Assembly (NCBI GenBank): GCA_022800665.1
Contig: JAAWQS010000002.1
Location: 42,570-106,569 of the forward strand
Direction: 5' to 3'
DNA from: Oscillospiraceae bacterium
Lineage (GTDB): Bacteria; Bacillota; Clostridia; Oscillospirales; Oscillospiraceae
DNA length: 64,000 nucleotides
Within the stretch, counting starts at the first letter, position 1, and the number at the start of each line of letters is the position of its first letter. Of this stretch, positions 48,443 to 58,298 are shown in pieces. Under the pieces are notes generated by a model. The model did not search any database. It was given only the letters and a program-made list of their open reading frames with translations, and had not been told where the DNA came from. The translations under genes and the position numbers were made by a program.

Positions 48443-49078
48443 TCAGAAATATTCGTGCAATAGCTTTTGCGCATCCTCGCTGCCCTGCCCGGCGGCGGCT
48501 TCCAGCCAGCTGCGGGCTTTTTTCGGGTTCCGGGTTTCCGCACGGCCACAGTAGTACATGCGTCCGCACTTCAGCTGCGCCGGGACGGACCCCTGTTTTG
48601 CCGCCTGTTCGTACCAGTACAGCGCGCGCTTCATGTTCATATCCGTCCCCCGGCCCTCCTCGTACATGGCGGCGCAGGTCATCTGCGCGGGCAGGAACCC
48701 CTGCTTGGCGGACCGCTTGTACCAGGCCAACGCCCGCTTTTCATCGGCATCCGCCGTCAGGCCCCGCTGGTAGAGCTGGCCGCAGAGAAACTGCGCCTCC
48801 CGGTGTCCCGCGCCGGCGGACCGGAGCAGCGGTTCCAGGGCCTGGGAATAGTCCCGCCTCTCGCACGCCGCCATACCGGCCTGAAAATCCGCCTGCGCGG
48901 GGTCTGGCTCCGGCTCCGGCGGGGCGGCGGGGGCGGGTTCTTCCGGCTCTGTTGGGACAGGGGCGGCGGGGGCGGGATTTTGAGGGATATCCTGATGTTC
49001 CCGCTTGCTCTGGGGCTTGGCGTGCTTTCCGCCTATTTGCAGGAAAGGCAGCTTTTGGGACAGTTCCTTCAGCATCAT
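48443..49078 (-). CDS. Sel1-like repeat (TPR-like) protein with Pro/Ala-rich linker
   Basis: Repeats AQFLCGQLYQRGLTADADEKRALAWYKRSAKQGFLPAQMTCAAMYEEGRG... Confidence 0.85.
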   Translation of the reverse strand: MMLKELSQKLPFLQIGGKHAKPQSKREHQDIPQNPAPAAPVPTEPEEPAPAAPPEPEPDPAQADFQAGMAACERRDYSQALEPLLRSAGAGHREAQFLCGQLYQRGLTADADEKRALAWYKRSAKQGFLPAQMTCAAMYEEGRGTDMNMKRALYWYEQAAKQGSVPAQLKCGRMYYCGRAETRNPKKARSWLEAAAGQGSEDAQKLLHEYF

Positions 49079-49141
49079 TTGTCGTCTTCACCTCTCGGTC
49101 CGGAATCATAAGAGACATTATAGCCGAAGAAGGGGAAATTG

Positions 49142-49558
49142 TCAAATTTTGTCCCGGTAATTTTGTGCCCACCGGCTGGGCCGGCGGCTGCAAATATCCT
49201 CCCACTGGCACCCGCCGCACACCTCCCGGCGCAGTCCGGGACCGAGAATCCGCTCCTGCACCAGCGCGGTAAACGTACCGAAATCCAGCTCCGCGCCCGC
49301 CGTGAGGCCGCACCGCTCCAATACCGCGCGGTCGTAAGCGGAGGCCCGGCTGTCCGTCTCGCACACGCCGCCCTTGTTGTTGGGACAGGCCCCGCAGATG
49401 ACGTCCACGGCGTCGATGACCCGTACCGGCGTATCCGGCGCAAGTCCGGCGAGCACGCGGCCCATGTGGGCGGAAAAACCGCTGCTGTAGCCCTTGCCGG
49501 CGAAGTAAGCCAGACACATGCCGTGGTGGGCGCGGAGGGCAATCCGTTTACTTGACAT
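49142..49558 (-). CDS. DUF1284 domain protein, Cys-rich
   Basis: LRAHHGMCLAYFAGKGYSSGF...ICGACPNNKGGVCETD...VCGGCQWEDIC. Confidence 0.8.
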   Translation of the reverse strand: MSSKRIALRAHHGMCLAYFAGKGYSSGFSAHMGRVLAGLAPDTPVRVIDAVDVICGACPNNKGGVCETDSRASAYDRAVLERCGLTAGAELDFGTFTALVQERILGPGLRREVCGGCQWEDICSRRPSRWAQNYRDKI

Positions 49559-50102
49559 GGCGGCGCAGCTGGACGGACAGCAGAAGGGCGAGGAAAATTT
49601 TCACGCTGTCGGGAATGACGTAGGGGAACACGCACCAGCCCAGGACGGTCATCAAGCCCACCGCACCCTGGCTCTCGGCGTAGACGGCCATAAACCATAC
49701 GGTGCCGAAGGCGTAGCAGACCAGCAGGCCCAGGACCATGCTGACCGCCAATACCCACGGCCTTTTCCCCAGCAGCCGCTCCAGGCCCCACATCAGAAGG
49801 GCGGTAAAGAGGAAACCGGTGAGATAGCCGCCGCTGGGGGTGACGAAGGAGCCGATTCCGCCGCTGAATCCGGCCAGCACCGGCGCGCCGATGGCGGCCA
49901 GGAGCAGGTATACCAGCACGGTGATGGTTCCGCGGCGTCCGCCCAGCGCGCCGGCGGCCAGGAACACGGCGAAGGTTTGCAGCGTGACCGGTATGCCGGA
50001 GGGCAGGGGCAGGGATATCCAGGAACAGATTGCCATGAGAGCGGCAAAAATCCCGATGTACGCGATGTCTTTTGCGTTGATTTTGGGCGCAGTCATTTCC
50101 AT
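49548..50102 (-). CDS. bioY: Biotin transporter BioY
   Basis: ALMAICSWISLPLPSGIPVTLQTFAVFLAAGALGGRRGTITVLVYLLLAAIGAPVLAGFSGG. Confidence 0.95.
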   Translation of the reverse strand: MEMTAPKINAKDIAYIGIFAALMAICSWISLPLPSGIPVTLQTFAVFLAAGALGGRRGTITVLVYLLLAAIGAPVLAGFSGGIGSFVTPSGGYLTGFLFTALLMWGLERLLGKRPWVLAVSMVLGLLVCYAFGTVWFMAVYAESQGAVGLMTVLGWCVFPYVIPDSVKIFLALLLSVQLRRHVK

Positions 50103-50182
50103 TGTTGGTCTCCTTCTTTGTCGTTGTATGAGGGTAAGTCCATGTGCGGGACTGATTAGGACTTTATCACAGTTTACCCTGT

Positions 50183-50214
50183 ATGTCAACTATAAATTTT
50201 CATAAGGTTTACAA
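50183..50214. promoter_or_regulatory. Candidate BirA operator overlapping the bioY promoter -35
   Basis: Minus strand TTGTAAACC-N14-AGTTGACAT; overlapping TTGACA-N17-TAAAGT. Confidence 0.5.
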
Positions 50215-50345
50215 CTTTTCCGTAGAATAGTCACGAAAATAGAAAAAGAGTCGGGAAAATTCAGCAAGGTCCTTGCGCCCCAAGACAATCAATGGTATAC
50301 TCTGATCTGAATACCCTGGCATAAATTGAGAGAGGAGAAATAGCA

Positions 50346-53300
50346 GTGAGAGAAAAATCCATGCCCCAGCGGCTGTTATCGCTGCTGTTGGCGTGCGTGA
50401 TCTGCCTGACCTGCGCACCGACAGCATTTGCAGAATCAGCCGTAGCCGCGTCCATGCGGCTGATGAAAACGGAGGGGACCGTCAGCGTCTCCAACAGCAG
50501 CGGGCGGACCGTGACCCAGACGGAGCGTATGTCTCTGCGCAGCGGCTACCAGCTGGAGACCGCAGAAAAGAGCTACGCCTGGATTAACCTGGACGACGTC
50601 AAACTCGCGGAAATGGACGCCGTCACCGAAATCAGCATCCGCAAGAAGGGCAAAAAGCTGGATATTCTGGTAGAATCCGGCAGTTTGCTTTTCAAAGTGG
50701 ACGAGCCCCTGGAGGGCGATGAGAACCTGAATATCCGTACCTCTACCATGGCTATCGGCGTGCGGGGGACCTGCGGATGGGTGAAGGTCATCGACCAGTG
50801 GACCAGCCGGATTTATATTCTGGAGGGGTCCGTGGAGGCCAGCGTTTCGGACCCGGTGTCCGGAGCGGTCAAGACCGAAACCATCTCCGCCGGTGAAATG
50901 GCCGTCTGCACCGTCTATCCACAGGACCGCTCCGGCAGCAAATGCGACATCATCCGGCAGGACTTTACCGTGGCGGATATTGACGGATTTGTCCTGGCAG
51001 AGCTGACCCCGGACAAGACCGTTTGCGACAAAATCTACGAAGAATCCGGTCTGGACCTGCGGGACCCGTCGGTGAAACCGGCGGAGAAGCTGAAACAGGA
51101 CCAGGAGAAAGTCCGGGACCAGCTGGCGGAAATCGAAACCCAGCTGCGGGAACAGGAGAACAGCGTCTCCACTGACCCGGTGTGGACGGACCCAACGCCG
51201 GATGAGACAATCACCGTTCCCGCCACGCCTAACGGCGGAACCGGAACCGGCGGCGGTACCGGAGGCGGTGGAAACGGCGGCGGCTCCACGCCCGCGCCTA
51301 CGGAGACCGTTACCCTGGTGATGCCCCAGACTGCCGCAGCGGTAAACCAGGAACTGGCCCGCAGTACCGTGCGGCAGGTGGTCCTTCTGCCCGGCACGGC
51401 CCGCGCCAGCGCCGTGAGCCAGCTGGAGGTGGACAGCGCACTCACTGTCCCGGCGGGCAAGACCCTTACCTTGCAGAATGGGGTGGGGCTGATCCTTCTG
51501 GCAAACCAGCCGCTGGCAGTGCATGGCACGCTGTCTGTGGGCGACGTCTGCTACCTCTTCGGGAATCTGACCGCCGGGTCCGGCGCAGTCATCAAGGCAA
51601 AGGGCTTCTCGCTGGATATGCCGGACCATATGGCTTGGGAACGGTCAGCGGAGCCGGATGCCAACGGCTTCTATTTCCTCACCTACATCGGTAAGACGTT
51701 CACCGTCACCTTTGAGGCCAACGGCGGCTCCGTCACCCCCTCCTCCGCACGGACTGGCTCCGGCGGTAAACTCGCCTCCCTGCCCACTCCGGTCCGGGAG
51801 GGCTATACCTTCGCCGGATGGTTCACCGCAGCGGAAGGCGGTACGCGGGTGACAACCTCCACCGTGTTTACAGACAATGCCGCCATCTATGCCCACTGGT
51901 CCGAGAGCGAGGACCTTGACTGGCGGTACGACCAACCCACCAAAACCCTCTATATTACCGGTACCGGTCCCATGGAGGCTTACCCCTCCGAAAACCACGT
52001 CACCCAGGCCCCCTGGAGTATGTACGCCGCCGAGATGCGCGCGGTAGTCATCGACAGCGGGGTGGAGAGCGTGGGGCATCGCGCCTTTGAGGGCTGTTCC
52101 AATCTGCAGTCCGTGGTCCTGCCCAGCTCGGTGACGAGTATCGGAGATTCTGCTTTTGCTTACTGCACCAGCTTGAACAGCATTGCGCTCCCCAGCGGCC
52201 TGCGCTCCATTGCCCCCTATGCTTTCTTCCAGTGTACGGAGCTGCGGGATGTGCAGATTCCCAGGTCCACTACTGCCATCGGTCAAGCCGCTTTCGGACA
52301 GTCCGGTCTGACCAGCGTGACCGTGCCGGGCAGTGTGATGGGCCTGGATAATATGACCTTTGTCTCCTGCTACAATCTCACCACTGCCACCCTGGAGCAG
52401 GGGGTCGCAACCGTGGCGGAACAGGTCTTCAACAACTGCAGCAGCCTGCAAACCCTCTACCTCCCCGCCTCCCTGTCTTCCATTGGCGACGAATCCTTTA
52501 TCGGAAACCCCGCCCTCTCCGATGTCTACTTTGACGGTACGGAAGCGGAGTGGAGCGGCGTCTCCGTGCTCGGTAATAACGCCTCCCTCCTCAACGCTGC
52601 CTTCCATTTCAAGGACGGCGGAGAAGAAGGATGGCGGTACGACGAAACAACAAAGACGCTGTACATTACCGGCAGCGGTCCCATGGTGGACTATCCTACC
52701 AGCATCAACAGACCGTGGTATCAATATAAGGAAGAAATCCAGTCTGTGGTCATTGAAAACGGGATTACCAGTATTGGCGACAGCGCTTTCTGCGAGTGCG
52801 GCAGCCTGACCAGCGTGACCATTCCAAACAGCGTGACCAGCATTGGCGATACTGCGTTCTATGAGTGCGGCAGTCTGACCCGTGTGACCATTCCTGACAG
52901 CGTGACCAGCATTGGCGAGACTGCGTTCTGGAAGTGTACCGCCTTGACCAGCGTGACGATTCCCAACCGCGTCGCCACAATTGGCGGTCGGGCGTTCATG
53001 GAGTGCAGCAGTCTGACCAGCATAACGATTCCTGACAGCGTTACCAGTATTGGCTTTGCTGCGTTCTCTAACTGCGGTAGTCTGGCCAGCGTGACGCTTC
53101 CCAAGGGTATCGCCAGTATTAGCGAGTCAGCGTTTGCAGACTGTCACAGCCTGACCAGCGTGACAATCCCCGACAGTGTCACCCTGATTGGCAATGGGGC
53201 TTTCGCCCGCTGCGACGGTCTGACCAGCGTGACCATTCCCGCCAGTGTCGCCGGTATTGGCGATTATGCGTTTGACGGCTGCGCTAAGCTGACCGATGTC

Positions 53301-56147
53301 TACTACGGCGGCACAGCGGCCCAGTGGGAGACAGTTGAGATTGGCATCAGAAATGACCCCCTGCGCAGCGCCAACATCCATTTTAATGGCGGCGAAGATG
53401 AATGGCGGTATGACGAGGCAACGAAGACGCTGTACATTACCGGCAGCGGACCCATGAAGAATTATGGGGATCCCAATGACAGACCGTGGAGCCAATATAC
53501 GGAAGAAATCCAGTCTGTGATTATCGAAAACGGTATCACCAGCATTGGCAGTACCGCGTTCTATTTTTGCACCAGCCTGACCAGCGCGACCATTCCTGAC
53601 AGCGTTACCTCTGTTGAACAGTATGCGTTCCGCGGCGACGCCAGCCTGAAGGATGTCTACTACGGCGGCGATGAGGCCCAGTGGGAGGCAATTACCCTCG
53701 GCAACGGCAACGACCCCCTGCGCAACGCCACCATCCATTTTAACGGCGAAGAAGAGGGCGTGACCTGGCGGTATGACGAAGCAACAAAGACCCTCTATAT
53801 TACCGGTAGCGGGCCGATGGAGGATTATAGATTTTCCACCGACAGGCCGTGGGATCAATATATCAAAGAAATCCAGTCTGTGGTTATTGAAAACGGTATC
53901 ACCAGTATTGGCGATTATGCATTCTGGCAGGGTACTAACCTGACCAGCGTGAGCATTCCGGATAGTGTTACCAGTATTGGCAATGCTGCGTTCTCCGCCT
54001 GTAGCAGTCTGACCAGTGTACCCATCCCGAATAGCGTCACCAGTATTGGCAATGCTGCGTTCGCCGACTGTGCCAGCCTGACCAGTGTAAATATTCCGGA
54101 TAGTGTTACCAGTATTGGCGTGGCGGCGTTCTCCGGCTGCGGCCTGACGAGTGTGACCATTCCCAATAGTATCACCACTATTGACAGTCAGACGTTCAGA
54201 GAATGTAGAAGCCTAAGAAGCGTGACCATTCCAGATAGCGTCACCACTATTGGCAATCAGGCGTTTATGCTCTGTAGTCTGACTAGCGTAAGCATTCCGA
54301 ATAGCGTCACCACTATTGGCAATGCTGCGTTCTCCGGCTGTGGATATCTGACCAGCGTGAACATTCCAGACGGCGTTACCAGTATCGACGCTTATACGTT
54401 TCAGAGCTGTGGACAGCTGACCAGCGTGACCATTCCGGATAGTGTCACAAGTATTGGCAGTAGTGCGTTTACTGACTGTTATAACCTGCCCAGTGTGACC
54501 ATTCCAAGTAGTGTCACCAGTATTGGCAATAATACATTCGATGGCTGTAGCCGTCTAACCAACGTGAATATTCCGGACAATGTTACCAGTATTGGCAAGT
54601 TTGCATTCAACGGCTGTAAAAGACTAACCAGCGTGACCATTCCCAACAGTGTCACCAGTATTGGTGCCGGTGCGTTCCTCTCCTGTACCAAATTGACTGA
54701 TATCTACTATGGCGGGACAGAAACCCAGTGGAATGCGATAACTATTGGGACTAATGCCATTCCCGACACCGCCACCGTCCACTATAATTCCCGCACTCGT
54801 TCGGTGGTAAGCAAGGCGGGTACGGCGGGGTACACGGACGTACCGGCAGGCGCGGCCTACGCGGAGGCGGTGAACTACTGCAAGGTCAACAACCTGATGA
54901 CCGGCACCAGCGCAACGGAGTTCACCCCGGACGGCGCCCTGACCCGCGCCATGATGGTCACGGTCCTGCACCGTCTGGCTGGGAAACCGGCGGCGGCGTC
55001 CACGGCCTCCTTTGCGGACGTACCGGCAGGAAAGTGGTACACGGACGCCATCTCCTGGGCCAACAGCAAGGGGATTGTCCTGGGCTACAATGCTACCACC
55101 TTCGGCGTGAACGACCCCGTGACCCATGAGCAGGTAGCTCTGATTTTCCAGCGGTACAGCGGCGACCCCACCGTGCAGACCGAGGGCGCGGATTCCCCCA
55201 AGACCCCCGCCACCCGCGCGGAAATTGCGGTGACGCTGATGAACTTCGCCAGGAGCCGGAAACCGGGCACACTCTCTGTCCTCAGCGCAATTGACGTCAT
55301 GTGCGCCCCCAGCGGCATTGCCGTGGACAAGGACGGCGTCCTCCTGGTCACGGACCTCTATAACAAGCAGGTGTGGAAGGTCCTCAACCGCGCCGGTACC
55401 GCCTACGCCGGCGGCGCAACCGTGCCCGACCTCTACGGCCAGCCCCTGGGCGGGTACAACGACGGCAACCTGACCGGCAGTTATTTCAAGGAGCCGTGGG
55501 CCGTGGCCCCGTTCCTGGACGGCTGGGCGGTGAGCGACACGGCCAATAATGCGGTCCGTCTCGTCACCGGCGGCGGCATCCAGACCCTCAACACCGCCTC
55601 CAGGGAGAAGCTGACCGTCACAAATCTGGGCGTAGCCTTCAACCGGCCCACCGGTCTGGCGGCGGATGAGGACGGGAATCTGTATGTAGCGGATACCGGC
55701 AGCGGTACCGTGCGGCGGGTCAGTCCCCAGGGCGGCGCGTCCACCGTGGCAAAGGGCCTGTCCGACCCAACCGGCCTGTGCTGGAAGGACGGCGCGCTCT
55801 ATATTGCCGAGACCGGCAGAAACCGCATCCTCCAGCTCAAGGACGGTAAAATCACCGTTCTGGCCGGAAGCGGCAGCGACGGTTCCGCCGGCGGCAGAGC
55901 GGCCCAGGCGTCCTTCTCCGCCCCCCAGGGCGTGGCCGTGGGAGAGGACGGCAGCGTGTACGTGGCGGATACCGGTAACGGCGCGGTCCGGATGATTAAG
56001 AGCGGTACCGTCAGCACGCTGGCCGTACGCGACCCCGCCCAGCTCAGCGGAGATATGATCTCCCCTGTGGGCCTGCTCCTCCAGGGCGGCAGCCTCTACG
56101 TCTGCGACCCCTTCGTGAGAAAAATTTTCGTCCTTGCTGTCGCTTGA
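50346..56147 (+). CDS. Giant secreted protein (1933 aa): FecR domain, InlB-B/Flg_new repeat, many LRR_5 (BspA) repeats, SLH, NHL-like beta-propeller
   Basis: Signal peptide; TEGTVSVSNSSGRTVTQTERMSLRSGYQLETAEKSYAWINLDD FecR-like; repeated LTSVTIPDSVTSIGxxAFxxC; FADVPAGKWYTDAISWANSKGIV SLH; LAADEDGNLYVADTGSGTVRRVSPQG NHL-like. GTG start. Confidence 0.85.
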   Translation: MREKSMPQRLLSLLLACVICLTCAPTAFAESAVAASMRLMKTEGTVSVSNSSGRTVTQTERMSLRSGYQLETAEKSYAWINLDDVKLAEMDAVTEISIRKKGKKLDILVESGSLLFKVDEPLEGDENLNIRTSTMAIGVRGTCGWVKVIDQWTSRIYILEGSVEASVSDPVSGAVKTETISAGEMAVCTVYPQDRSGSKCDIIRQDFTVADIDGFVLAELTPDKTVCDKIYEESGLDLRDPSVKPAEKLKQDQEKVRDQLAEIETQLREQENSVSTDPVWTDPTPDETITVPATPNGGTGTGGGTGGGGNGGGSTPAPTETVTLVMPQTAAAVNQELARSTVRQVVLLPGTARASAVSQLEVDSALTVPAGKTLTLQNGVGLILLANQPLAVHGTLSVGDVCYLFGNLTAGSGAVIKAKGFSLDMPDHMAWERSAEPDANGFYFLTYIGKTFTVTFEANGGSVTPSSARTGSGGKLASLPTPVREGYTFAGWFTAAEGGTRVTTSTVFTDNAAIYAHWSESEDLDWRYDQPTKTLYITGTGPMEAYPSENHVTQAPWSMYAAEMRAVVIDSGVESVGHRAFEGCSNLQSVVLPSSVTSIGDSAFAYCTSLNSIALPSGLRSIAPYAFFQCTELRDVQIPRSTTAIGQAAFGQSGLTSVTVPGSVMGLDNMTFVSCYNLTTATLEQGVATVAEQVFNNCSSLQTLYLPASLSSIGDESFIGNPALSDVYFDGTEAEWSGVSVLGNNASLLNAAFHFKDGGEEGWRYDETTKTLYITGSGPMVDYPTSINRPWYQYKEEIQSVVIENGITSIGDSAFCECGSLTSVTIPNSVTSIGDTAFYECGSLTRVTIPDSVTSIGETAFWKCTALTSVTIPNRVATIGGRAFMECSSLTSITIPDSVTSIGFAAFSNCGSLASVTLPKGIASISESAFADCHSLTSVTIPDSVTLIGNGAFARCDGLTSVTIPASVAGIGDYAFDGCAKLTDVYYGGTAAQWETVEIGIRNDPLRSANIHFNGGEDEWRYDEATKTLYITGSGPMKNYGDPNDRPWSQYTEEIQSVIIENGITSIGSTAFYFCTSLTSATIPDSVTSVEQYAFRGDASLKDVYYGGDEAQWEAITLGNGNDPLRNATIHFNGEEEGVTWRYDEATKTLYITGSGPMEDYRFSTDRPWDQYIKEIQSVVIENGITSIGDYAFWQGTNLTSVSIPDSVTSIGNAAFSACSSLTSVPIPNSVTSIGNAAFADCASLTSVNIPDSVTSIGVAAFSGCGLTSVTIPNSITTIDSQTFRECRSLRSVTIPDSVTTIGNQAFMLCSLTSVSIPNSVTTIGNAAFSGCGYLTSVNIPDGVTSIDAYTFQSCGQLTSVTIPDSVTSIGSSAFTDCYNLPSVTIPSSVTSIGNNTFDGCSRLTNVNIPDNVTSIGKFAFNGCKRLTSVTIPNSVTSIGAGAFLSCTKLTDIYYGGTETQWNAITIGTNAIPDTATVHYNSRTRSVVSKAGTAGYTDVPAGAAYAEAVNYCKVNNLMTGTSATEFTPDGALTRAMMVTVLHRLAGKPAAASTASFADVPAGKWYTDAISWANSKGIVLGYNATTFGVNDPVTHEQVALIFQRYSGDPTVQTEGADSPKTPATRAEIAVTLMNFARSRKPGTLSVLSAIDVMCAPSGIAVDKDGVLLVTDLYNKQVWKVLNRAGTAYAGGATVPDLYGQPLGGYNDGNLTGSYFKEPWAVAPFLDGWAVSDTANNAVRLVTGGGIQTLNTASREKLTVTNLGVAFNRPTGLAADEDGNLYVADTGSGTVRRVSPQGGASTVAKGLSDPTGLCWKDGALYIAETGRNRILQLKDGKITVLAGSGSDGSAGGRAAQASFSAPQGVAVGEDGSVYVADTGNGAVRMIKSGTVSTLAVRDPAQLSGDMISPVGLLLQGGSLYVCDPFVRKIFVLAVA
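52740..54700 (+). repeat. Tandem LRR_5-encoding DNA repeats (about 66-69 bp period)
   Basis: GTGACCATTCC.RAYAGYGTYACCAGTATTGGC recurs many times in frame. Confidence 0.85.
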
Positions 56148-56165
56148 AATTGCGCCTTTTCTATC

Positions 56166-56200
56166 CTGCCAGGGGACCTGCCGGTCCCCTGGCTCTTTTC
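56166..56200 (+). terminator. Terminator after the giant LRR gene
   Basis: CCAGGGGACctgccgGTCCCCTGGctcTTTTC. Confidence 0.75.
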
Positions 56201-56227
56201 TGATAAGAAAAAAGTGAAAATCGTCTG

Positions 56228-56256
56228 TTGACACGGAGTGGTCTATCCTGTATAAT
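56228..56256 (+). promoter_or_regulatory. Consensus promoter of the pyr operon
   Basis: TTGACA-N17-TATAAT. Confidence 0.8.
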
Positions 56257-56304
56257 AAACCGAAATACGCCGACCGGTCCCTGATACCGGGAAAGGAGTG
56301 TACT

Positions 56305-57567
56305 GTGGATTATATCCTGAAAAATGGGATGATTCTGAGAGACAGCCGGTTCGTTCCGGCTGATATTGCCGTTCGTTCCGGTCATATTGTTTCCATTGCC
56401 CAGGGGTTGGAAAACCTGACCGGCTGTACGGTTATTGATTTGCATAACGCCGCTGTTTTCCCCGGTTTCGTTGATGTACACGTCCATCTTCGAGAACCGG
56501 GATTTTCATATAAAGAGACGGTGCGTACCGGTACCCTGGCCGCCGCCCGCGGCGGTTACGCCCATGTGTGCCCCATGCCCAACCTGGACCCTGTGCCGGA
56601 TACCCCGGAGCATTTGCAGGCGCAGTTGGATGCCATAGACCGGGACGCGGTGGTCCATGTCCATCCCTACGGCGCGATTACACGGTCCCAGCAGGGCGGA
56701 ACCCTGGCGGACATGGCGGGTATGGCTCCCCATACCGCCGGTTTCTCCGACGATGGCCGGGGCGTGCAGGACCGGGAGATGATGCGGCAGGCGATGACCG
56801 AGGCGAAACGTCTGGGGAAGATCATCGCCGCCCACTGCGAGGATAACGCCCTGCTCCATGGGGGGTATATCCACGACGGACAGTACGCCAGGGAACACGG
56901 ACACCGGGGGATCTGTTCAGAGAGCGAGTGGGGGCAGATTGCGCGGGACCTGGAGCTGGCCGGGGAGATTGGCTGCAAATACCACGTGTGCCATATCTCC
57001 ACAAAGGAGAGCGTGGAGCTGATTCGTCAGGCCAAGGCCCGCGGGGTGGATGTGACCTGCGAGACCGGCCCCCACTATCTGGTCTTCAGCGACATGGACT
57101 TGCAGGAGGACGGACGGTTCAAGATGAATCCGCCTATCCGCAGCGCGGAAGACCGGGAGGCTCTGCGCAGGGGTCTGCTGGACGGTACCATCGACATGAT
57201 TGCCACCGACCACGCCCCCCATAGCCGGGAGGAAAAAAGCCGTGGACTGGAAAAAAGCGCCATGGGCGTGGTGGGCCTGGAAACCGCCTTTTCCGCACTG
57301 TATACCCATTTGGTCAGGCCGGGGCGTCTGCCGCTGGAACGGCTCCTGGACCTGATGCACTCCAATCCGGCCCGCCGGTTTGGGTTCGGCACGCCCCTGG
57401 AGGCGGGCCAGCCTGCCGATTTGACGGCGTTTGATCTGGATGCGTCCTATACTGTGGACCCGGAGCAGTTCGCAACCATGGGCCGCGCCACCCCCTTCGC
57501 AGGGATGAAGCTCTGGGGCGTATGCCGGTTGACCATGAACGGCGGGAAAATTGTTTGGGAGGGATGA
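56305..57567 (+). CDS. pyrC: Dihydroorotase
   Basis: FPGFVDVHVHLREPGFSYKETVRTGT, DHAPHSREEK. Confidence 0.95.
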   Translation: MDYILKNGMILRDSRFVPADIAVRSGHIVSIAQGLENLTGCTVIDLHNAAVFPGFVDVHVHLREPGFSYKETVRTGTLAAARGGYAHVCPMPNLDPVPDTPEHLQAQLDAIDRDAVVHVHPYGAITRSQQGGTLADMAGMAPHTAGFSDDGRGVQDREMMRQAMTEAKRLGKIIAAHCEDNALLHGGYIHDGQYAREHGHRGICSESEWGQIARDLELAGEIGCKYHVCHISTKESVELIRQAKARGVDVTCETGPHYLVFSDMDLQEDGRFKMNPPIRSAEDREALRRGLLDGTIDMIATDHAPHSREEKSRGLEKSAMGVVGLETAFSALYTHLVRPGRLPLERLLDLMHSNPARRFGFGTPLEAGQPADLTAFDLDASYTVDPEQFATMGRATPFAGMKLWGVCRLTMNGGKIVWEG

Positions 57568-58298
57568 GCGTGAAACAGCTGCTGTATACAATCACAGGCA
57601 ATCGGGAACTTGTCCCCGGCGTCTGGGAAATGACCCTGGGCGGAGATACCTCCCCCATTACCAAGCCGGGTCAATTTGTCAATATACAATTGGACGGCTT
57701 TTTCCTGCGCCGCCCGATCTCCGTCTGCGACTGGGACCGGGATAGCCTCAAGATTATTTATAAAGTGGTGGGCAAGGGTACGGCGGCCATGAGCGGGATG
57801 CAGCCCGGTCAGAAGCTGGATGTACTGAGCGGTCTGGGCAATGGGTTCGATACGGCCAAGTGCGGCCAGCGGACCGCTGTCATTGGCGGCGGCGCAGGCG
57901 TTCCGCCGATGTACGGCCTGGCAAAAGCTCTGCTGGGGGCGGGGAAGACGCCTATAGCGGTACTGGGCTTTAACACCGCCGGGGAGGTTTTTTATGAGGA
58001 GCAGTTCCGGAACCTGGGGATCGAAACCGTGGTCACAACCGTGGACGGCAGTTACGGTCAAAAGGGCTTTGTGACCGGCGCTCTGCCCCGGTCCTACGAC
58101 TATTTCTGCGCCTGCGGCCCCCTGCCTATGCTGAAAGCTGTGTACAGCGCCACAACGACCTCCGGCCTGCTGAGCTTCGAGGAGCGTATGGGCTGCGGAT
58201 TTGGCGCGTGTATGGGGTGCAGCTGCAAGACCAAGTACGGCAATAAGCGTATCTGTAAGGACGGTCCGGTGTTGGAAAAGGAGGAGATTATATGGTAG
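57564..58298 (+). CDS. pyrK: Dihydroorotate dehydrogenase electron transfer subunit
   Basis: FAD/NAD-binding and C-terminal [13 protein letters not shown] 2Fe-2S motif. Confidence 0.93.
   Translation: MSVKQLLYTITGNRELVPGVWEMTLGGDTSPITKPGQFVNIQLDGFFLRRPISVCDWDRDSLKIIYKVVGKGTAAMSGMQPGQKLDVLSGLGNGFDTAKCGQRTAVIGGGAGVPPMYGLAKALLGAGKTPIAVLGFNTAGEVFYEEQFRNLGIETVVTTVDGSYGQKGFVTGALPRSYDYFCACGPLPMLKAVYSATTTSGLLSFEERMGCGFGACMGCSCKTKYGNKRICKDGPVLEKEEIIW

Noticed and set aside
52740-54700. Possible CRISPR-like regular repeats
   Set aside because: Period and content are in-frame LRR_5 coding repeats within a single ORF, without unique spacers.
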